The notes beneath the pieces are model-generated. The model was not told where the DNA came from and made no database searches. It was given only the letters and a program-made list of their open reading frames with translations. Made by a program: the position numbers and the translations under genes. Of a DNA stretch of 64,000 bases, positions 60,067-64,000 are shown piece after piece. Position 1 is the first letter of the stretch, and each line of letters starts with the position of its first letter. This stretch comes from Streptoalloteichus tenebrarius (GTDB lineage: Bacteria > Actinomycetota > Actinomycetes > Mycobacteriales > Pseudonocardiaceae), in assembly GCF_024171885.1 (NCBI RefSeq), contig NZ_JAMTCP010000007.1, positions 1 through 64,000 on the forward strand. Reading direction: 5' to 3'.

Positions 60067-61011
60067 GTGACCGCTCCCCTGGTGCTGCTGGACGCCGCGA
60101 GCCTGTACTTCCGGGCGTACTTCGCCCTGCCGGAGTCGATGACCGCGCCGGACGGCACCCCGGTCAACGCCGTACGCGGCTACGCCGACATGGTCGCCAA
60201 GATCATCACCGACCTGCGGCCCCGCCGGCTGGTCTCCTGTCTGGACGCCGACTGGCGGCCCGCCTTCCGGGTCGAGGCCCTGCCCTCCTACAAGGCGCAC
60301 CGGGTCGCCGACCCCGAGGCGAACGCCGAGGAGGTGCCGGACACCCTCACCCCGCAGGTGCCGGTGATCATGGAGCTGCTCGACGCGGTGGGCCTGGCCA
60401 CGGCCGAGGCCGAGGGGTTCGAGGCCGACGACGTGATCGGCACGCTGGCCCACCGGGAGCGGACCGACCCGGTCGTGGTGGTCACCGGCGACCGCGACCT
60501 GTTCCAGGTGGTGCGGGACGAGCCGACGCCGGTGCGGGTGCTCTACGCCGGCAGGGGCCTGGGCAGGGCGGAGCTGGTCGGCCCCGCCGAGCTGGCCGCC
60601 CGCTACGACCTGCCCGAGCGGAACGCGGGCCAGGCCTACGCGGAGATGGCCGTGCTGCGCGGCGACCCGTCGGACGGCCTGCCCGGCGTGGCCGGGATCG
60701 GGGAGAAGACGGCCGCCCGGCTCGTGCGCGAGTTCGGATCGCTGGACGCCCTGCTCGCCGCCGCCCACGACCCCGTCGACACGCGCCTCAAGCCAGCCGC
60801 CCGCGCGAAGCTCGTGGCGGCGCGGGAGTACCTGGAGGCGGCTCCGGCCGTCGTCCGGGTGGTCACGGACGCGCCGGTGCGCCAGGACCGGGCCAGCGAC
60901 GCGGTGCCGGCCGGCCCGGTCGACCGGGAACGGGCGGTCGCGCTGCGGGACCGCTGGAACCTCGGCAGCACCGTGGACCGGCTGCTCGCCGCCCTCGACC
61001 TGCCGCGCTGA
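60067..61011 (+). CDS. 5'-3' exonuclease (PIN/flap nuclease family)
   Basis: 314 residues from GTG 60067; ATG 60037 would add ten residues. Stand-alone homologue of the DNA polymerase I N-terminal domain: [18 protein letters not shown] near 5, the acidic [11 protein letters not shown] near 61, [10 protein letters not shown] near 118, [10 protein letters not shown] near 139, then the helix-hairpin-helix [27 protein letters not shown] near 203-230. It acts on flaps or RNA-DNA junctions in repair and replication. Confidence 0.9.
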   Translation: MTAPLVLLDAASLYFRAYFALPESMTAPDGTPVNAVRGYADMVAKIITDLRPRRLVSCLDADWRPAFRVEALPSYKAHRVADPEANAEEVPDTLTPQVPVIMELLDAVGLATAEAEGFEADDVIGTLAHRERTDPVVVVTGDRDLFQVVRDEPTPVRVLYAGRGLGRAELVGPAELAARYDLPERNAGQAYAEMAVLRGDPSDGLPGVAGIGEKTAARLVREFGSLDALLAAAHDPVDTRLKPAARAKLVAAREYLEAAPAVVRVVTDAPVRQDRASDAVPAGPVDRERAVALRDRWNLGSTVDRLLAALDLPR

Positions 61012-61029
61012 CAGCCGGCGGTCACGCGA

Positions 61030-61053
61030 CCCGCGCCTGAAGCCAGGCGCGGG
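61030..61053 (+). terminator. Terminator of the exonuclease gene
   Basis: CCCGCGCCT (61030-61038) pairs with AGGCGCGGG (61045-61053) around a six-base loop, 19 bases after the exonuclease stop and just before the erm promoter. Confidence 0.55.
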
Positions 61054-61055
61054 GA

Positions 61056-61091
61056 ATTCGGTTGGGCACTCCCCCACGGCCTGTCTACGGT
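61056..61091 (+). promoter_or_regulatory. Promoter of the erm leader, possibly WhiB7-type
   Basis: TTGGGC (61062-61067), 18 bases, TACGGT (61086-61091), then seven bases to the leader-peptide ATG, implying a leaderless message. AATTC lies a few bases before the -35, resembling the AT-rich element of WhiB7-dependent resistance promoters. The WhiB7 link is a suggestion only. Confidence 0.5.
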
Positions 61092-61098
61092 CAGCGGC

Positions 61099-61149
61099 AT
61101 GGCCGCGTGCGCGTGTCTCTTCTTCGCCTACTTCCGCATCCGCCTCTGA
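61099..61149 (+). CDS. Putative Erm leader peptide (16 residues)
   Basis: MAACACLFFAYFRIRL from ATG 61099, ending at TGA 61149, placed 170 bases before the erm coding region. Between it and the methyltransferase are inverted repeats (61153-61162 with 61194-61203; 61174-61179 with 61185-61190) that could alternate and hide the erm start. That layout is the classic macrolide-induced attenuation arrangement. The peptide is hydrophobic with a basic end. Confidence 0.55.
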   Translation: MAACACLFFAYFRIRL

Positions 61150-61318
61150 GCGCGACGGCGTGATCTCCACGGCGTGACCTCCACGGTCACTGGCACGCCG
61201 TCGCCCCGTCGTGCCCGTCTCCCGGCCATCACCGGCCATCACCGGTCGTCGCCGGACACCACGGGCATGGCGCATCAGGACTCCCTGGCCCTTCCTCAGA
61301 GTCTGGATGTGATGGCGC

Positions 61319-62134
61319 ATGCCAGCGCGTGCTTCCGCGCCCAACCACCACGGAACCCATTTCCTCCGTTCCCCCGCGGTCGCCGCGGACCTCGTCCGGT
61401 CCTCCGGCGTGGGACGCGACGACCTCGTCCTCGACCTCGGCGCCGGAGCCGGCGCGATCACCGCGCCGCTCGCCGCGACCGGCGCGCGGGTGCTGGCGGT
61501 CGAACGGAACGCGAGGTTCGTCGACCGCCTCTCCGAACGGTTCGCCGACACGGGCAACGTCCGCGTGATCCACGCCGACGTGCGGACCGTTCCGCTTCCC
61601 CGTCGTCCCTACCGGGTCGTGGCGAACATCCCGTTCGCGCTCTCCACGGCCCTGCTGCGGCGACTGCTCCAGTCCCCCACGACCCGGATGGCCGGCGCGG
61701 ACCTGGTCGTGGAGTGGGGGTTCGCCCGGCGGATGACCCGCCCCAGCCCCCGTGACCTGGAGACGGCGTGGTGGGCGTCCCGCTTCCACCTCACACTGCG
61801 CCAGCGCGTCTCCCGGACGTGTTTCACCCCACCGCCCACAGTGGACGCCGCGCACCTGTCGATCCGTCCCCGGCCCGGGGTCGGGCCACGGGTGTCCGCC
61901 TCGCTGTGGTGGCTGCTCGGAGCCGCCTACTCCAGTCCACACAGGACGGTTCAGGCGCTGGTCGCCGACGTGAGCGGGCTGCGCCGGGTGCGCGGCGCGC
62001 TGGGGGCGGCCGGGGTCGGGGCGGGGACACCCGCCGCACAGGTCACAGTGGACCAGTGGGCCGCGATCGCGCGGAACCTGGCCGAGGCCCCGGTGTCCTG
62101 GCCGGCGCTTCCCCGAAGTCTGTCCCGGGTGTAG
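61319..62134 (+). CDS. erm: Erm family 23S rRNA adenine-N6 methyltransferase
   Basis: 271 residues from ATG 61319. HGTHFLRSPAVAADLV near 12 corresponds to the Erm Q-N/H-F-L start, LVLDLGAGAGAIT near 37 is the SAM motif, and VERNARFVDRL follows. IHADVRTVPLP near 84 and the catalytic N-I-P-F (VVANIPFALST, near 100) complete the Rossmann enzyme. The C-terminal domain is normal in length. It should methylate A2058 and give macrolide-lincosamide-streptogramin resistance, probably in an inducible way (see the leader peptide). Confidence 0.9.
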   Translation: MPARASAPNHHGTHFLRSPAVAADLVRSSGVGRDDLVLDLGAGAGAITAPLAATGARVLAVERNARFVDRLSERFADTGNVRVIHADVRTVPLPRRPYRVVANIPFALSTALLRRLLQSPTTRMAGADLVVEWGFARRMTRPSPRDLETAWWASRFHLTLRQRVSRTCFTPPPTVDAAHLSIRPRPGVGPRVSASLWWLLGAAYSSPHRTVQALVADVSGLRRVRGALGAAGVGAGTPAAQVTVDQWAAIARNLAEAPVSWPALPRSLSRV

Positions 62135-62163
62135 CCACCGTCCCTCGGGACAACGTCACGACG

Positions 62164-62202
62164 CCGAGGGGCCGGACCACGGGTGTGGTCCGGCTCCCTC
62201 GG
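62164..62202. terminator. Bidirectional terminator between erm and SnoaL-like genes
   Basis: CCGGACCAC (62172-62180) pairs with GTGGTCCGG (62185-62193) over a four-base loop; an outer CCGAGGG/CCCTCGG (62164-62170, 62196-62202) extends the stem. Confidence 0.65.
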
Positions 62203-62222
62203 TGCGGCTGTGCTCGGTGCGC

Positions 62223-62585
62223 TCAGGCGGGAACCTTGTCCAGGAACCCGTGCACGGTGCGCAGCCGGCCGTCCTCGGCCAGCACCGCCACGTCGAAGCC
62301 CACCACGACGGCCTCGCCGTCGCCCTCGGCCAGCTCCCAGGTGAAGCGGGCGAGGTGGTGGTGGGCGTCGACCGCCCCGCCGAGCCGGAACGAGAGCCCG
62401 GGGAACTGCTGTCGCACGGCCGCGATGGTGGCGTCGATCGCGTCGCGGCCCTCGGCGACGACCATCGGGTCGACGTAGCTGGCGTCCTCGGTCCAGATGG
62501 CGTCGATCGCCGCGCGGCGACGGGCCGGGTCCTGCTCGTTCCAGGTGGCGATGTACCGCTCGACCAGCTCCTGAACGTCGCTCAT
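62223..62585 (-). CDS. SnoaL-like/NTF2 fold protein
   Basis: 120 residues with the NTF2-like order: VQELVERYIATWNEQDPARRRAAIDAIWTEDASYVDP (about 4-40), GRDAIDATIAAVRQQFPGLSFRLGG (about 46-70), then beta strands ARFTWELAEGDGEAVVVGFDVAVLAEDGRLRTVHGF. Small cone-shaped enzymes and binding proteins share this fold; substrate not predictable. Divergent from the XRE regulator, which may repress it through the operator at 62687-62703. Confidence 0.85.
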   Translation of the reverse strand: MSDVQELVERYIATWNEQDPARRRAAIDAIWTEDASYVDPMVVAEGRDAIDATIAAVRQQFPGLSFRLGGAVDAHHHLARFTWELAEGDGEAVVVGFDVAVLAEDGRLRTVHGFLDKVPA

Positions 62586-62686
62586 GACGTGTTCCTCCCA
62601 CAGGGTCGGGACGGGTGGCGCCCTGGCCGGTCCGTGCCGGCCGGGCTGACGAGAACGATCGTGCGGGGTGGACGGTCACCACGTCG

Positions 62687-62703
62687 ATTACCTCGAAGGT
62701 AAT
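62687..62703. promoter_or_regulatory. Operator between SnoaL-like and XRE genes
   Basis: ATTACCT (62687-62693) and AGGTAAT (62697-62703) form a palindrome around CGA, in an otherwise very GC-rich region. It lies 35 bases before the XRE start and about 100 before the SnoaL-like gene. A -10-like TAGCGT at 62726-62731 suggests a leaderless XRE message. Confidence 0.6.
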
Positions 62704-62737
62704 GGCGGGGGCGCAGGCGCTCGCCTAGCGTCGGGCC

Positions 62738-63577
62738 GTGGCAACCAACACGCGGACGACGGCACGGCGCGCCGAGGCCGCCCCCTCGCACCAGCGCCCG
62801 GTCGGGGAGCTGATCCGGGAGTGGCGGCAACGGCGTCGGCTGAGCCAGCTCGAACTGTCCCTCCAGGCCGAGATCTCCACCCGGCACCTGAGCTTCCTGG
62901 AGACCGGGCGGTCCCGGCCGACCAGCGAGATGATCCTGCGGATCACCGAGCGGCTCGACGTGCCCCTGCGGGAGCGCAACCGCATGCTCCTGGCCGGGGG
63001 CCACGCGCCGGTCTACCCCGAACGCGGCATGGAGGCCCCGGAGATGGACGCGGTGCGGGCGGCGCTCCGGCAGGTGCTCGGCGGGCACGAGCCGTACCCG
63101 GCGGTGGTCGTGGACCAGGGCTGGACGATGATCGACGCCAATGCCGGCCTCGCGCTGTTCACCGAGGGCGTGGCTCCGGAGCTGCTCGCCCCGCCGGTCA
63201 ACGTGATGCGGCTGAGCCTGCACCCGGACGGGGTGGCTCCCCGCATCGCGAACCTCGGCGAGTGGCGGGCGCACCTGCTCGGCCGCCTCCGCCGCCAGAT
63301 CGCGGTCACCGGGGACGCCCGGTTGTCCGCCCTGTACGAGGAGCTGCGGTCCTACCCCTGCGACCAGCCGGAACCCGAGATGGAGCTGCCCGGTCCCGGC
63401 GAGGTCGTGGTGCCGCTGCACTTCCGGCACGGCGGCCAGGAGCTGGTGTTCCTCAGCATCACGGCGGTCTTCGGCACCCCGTTGGACGTGACGGTCTCCG
63501 AGCTGGCGATCGAGTCGTTCTTCCCGGCCAACCCGGAGACCGGCGCGGCCCTCCGCGCGTGGTTCGGCGACAAGTGA
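62738..63577 (+). CDS. XRE family regulator with MmyB-like ligand domain
   Basis: 279 residues from GTG 62738. Helix-turn-helix at about 23-80: LIREWRQRRRLSQLELSLQAEISTRHLSFLETGRSRPTSEMILRITERL. The C-terminal 180 residues (PAVVVDQGWTMIDANAGLALF, VNVMRLSLHPDGVAPRI, FLSITAVFGTPLDVTVSELAIESFFPA) match the MmyB-like domain of actinomycete regulators, thought to bind a fatty-acyl ligand. It controls the divergent SnoaL-like gene in similar pairs. Confidence 0.88.
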   Translation: MATNTRTTARRAEAAPSHQRPVGELIREWRQRRRLSQLELSLQAEISTRHLSFLETGRSRPTSEMILRITERLDVPLRERNRMLLAGGHAPVYPERGMEAPEMDAVRAALRQVLGGHEPYPAVVVDQGWTMIDANAGLALFTEGVAPELLAPPVNVMRLSLHPDGVAPRIANLGEWRAHLLGRLRRQIAVTGDARLSALYEELRSYPCDQPEPEMELPGPGEVVVPLHFRHGGQELVFLSITAVFGTPLDVTVSELAIESFFPANPETGAALRAWFGDK

Positions 63578-63732
63578 CCGCATGCTGACACACCGTCACC
63601 GCATGGCGAGAAGGCCAGTTTTGTCCTGAGTAGACAGTCGCTTGTGGATTGGACGGGAACGGACCAGATCCCCCGTCCCGCACATCCGTGAGGCGAACGT
63701 CGGCTCCCTCCCTGCCAACCCGAGTTCCCGCG

Positions 63733-63763
63733 GTGGCCCGCCACACGTCTCGTGGCGGGCCAC
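63733..63763. terminator. Terminator between XRE and the right-edge gene
   Basis: GTGGCCCGCCAC (63733-63744) pairs with GTGGCGGGCCAC (63752-63763) around a seven-base loop. Convergent genes lie on either side; 63578-63732 holds nothing else I can support. Confidence 0.65.
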
Positions 63764-63783
63764 CAGGTCACCAGGAACGCCGT

Positions 63784-64000
63784 TCACCTGGCGCGGAGCG
63801 CGGCGGCGATCCGCCCGGCCGCCTCCACTGCCCCCTCCTCCGGCTCGCCCAGCAGGGGCAGGAGCACCACGGACTCGCTGCCGGCCGCGTGCAGCGCACG
63901 CACCCGCTCGACACACCGGTCGAGGTCGCCGCAGACGCTGAGGTGGTCGATCCACTCAGGACGCAGGCGGGCGGCCAGCTCCTCGGTGGTCGCGCTGCTC
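63784..64000 (-). CDS. Luciferase-like (LLM class) oxidoreductase, C-terminal end
   Basis: The gene runs in from the right edge; only the last 71 codons are visible, ending at TGA 63784-63786. They read ELAARLRPEWIDHLSVCGDLDRCVERVRALHAAGSESVVLLPLLG, the usual C-terminal end of luciferase-like FMN/F420 oxidoreductases (G-x-x-x-x-C-x-x-R-x-x-x-L-x-x-A-G pattern). N-terminal part and cofactor type are outside the window. Confidence 0.7.
   Translation of the reverse strand, partial: SSATTEELAARLRPEWIDHLSVCGDLDRCVERVRALHAAGSESVVLLPLLGEPEEGAVEAAGRIAAALRAR

Overview
The window is high-GC actinomycete DNA. Short RNHCP zinc proteins, PadR/TetR/PucR/XRE regulators, start codons overlapping the previous stop, leaderless-looking starts and the actinobacterial form of type I-E CRISPR repeats all fit an actinomycete, probably of the Pseudonocardiaceae. 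I cannot name a species.

Left part (1-9.5 kb): a PadR regulator facing a truncated gene across a paired operator, two RNHCP proteins, a TetR regulator facing an unusual fumarylacetoacetate hydrolase/metallo-beta-lactamase fusion, an exported metallophosphoesterase, a CYP152-type P450 peroxygenase and a small gene under an apparent LexA box.

Centre (9.9-42.2 kb): what looks like one large, unfamiliar biosynthetic locus in four blocks. Block A (9.9-14.2 kb, +) has two nucleotidyltransferase-like proteins, a helical protein, an aminotransferase and a pyrophosphatase. Block B (25.2-15.2 kb, -) has two ABC exporters, a stand-alone condensation-domain protein with a defective carrier domain, an AMP ligase, an ACP-type PLP decarboxylase, an acyl-CoA dehydrogenase and a free carrier protein. 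Block C (25.9-35.1 kb, +) has a B12-type radical SAM enzyme, a SPASM radical SAM enzyme, an HprK-like kinase, an MTA-phosphorylase relative, a thymidylate-synthase-like enzyme carrying the Asn-to-Asp change of cytosine-nucleotide hydroxymethylases, a MilB-like N-glycosidase, ThiD, a ThiO-like oxidase and TenA. Block D (35.6-39.8 kb, +) has a 44-residue acidic peptide, a GNAT protein, another nucleotidyltransferase and a third ABC exporter. A YjbR protein and a cytosine deaminase follow. Blocks C and D suggest a hydroxymethylpyrimidine (thiamine-antivitamin-like) chemistry joined to peptide chemistry. Known bacimethrin and mildiomycin pathways share only the first two steps.

Right part (42.5-64 kb): two type I-E-like CRISPR arrays (33 and 15 repeats) with nearly identical leaders and no cas genes in view lie either side of a 9-kb catabolic island (Baeyer-Villiger monooxygenase, hydrolase, two amine-oxidising flavoproteins, a membrane protein and a PucR regulator). 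A two-repeat relic of a third repeat family follows. The rest is ordinary chromosome: aldo/keto reductase, PNPOx-like protein, an Lrp/M24 peptidase/MFS/ArsR operon, a 5'-3' exonuclease, an Erm methyltransferase with a probable leader peptide, a SnoaL-like protein, an XRE regulator and the end of a luciferase-like oxidoreductase.
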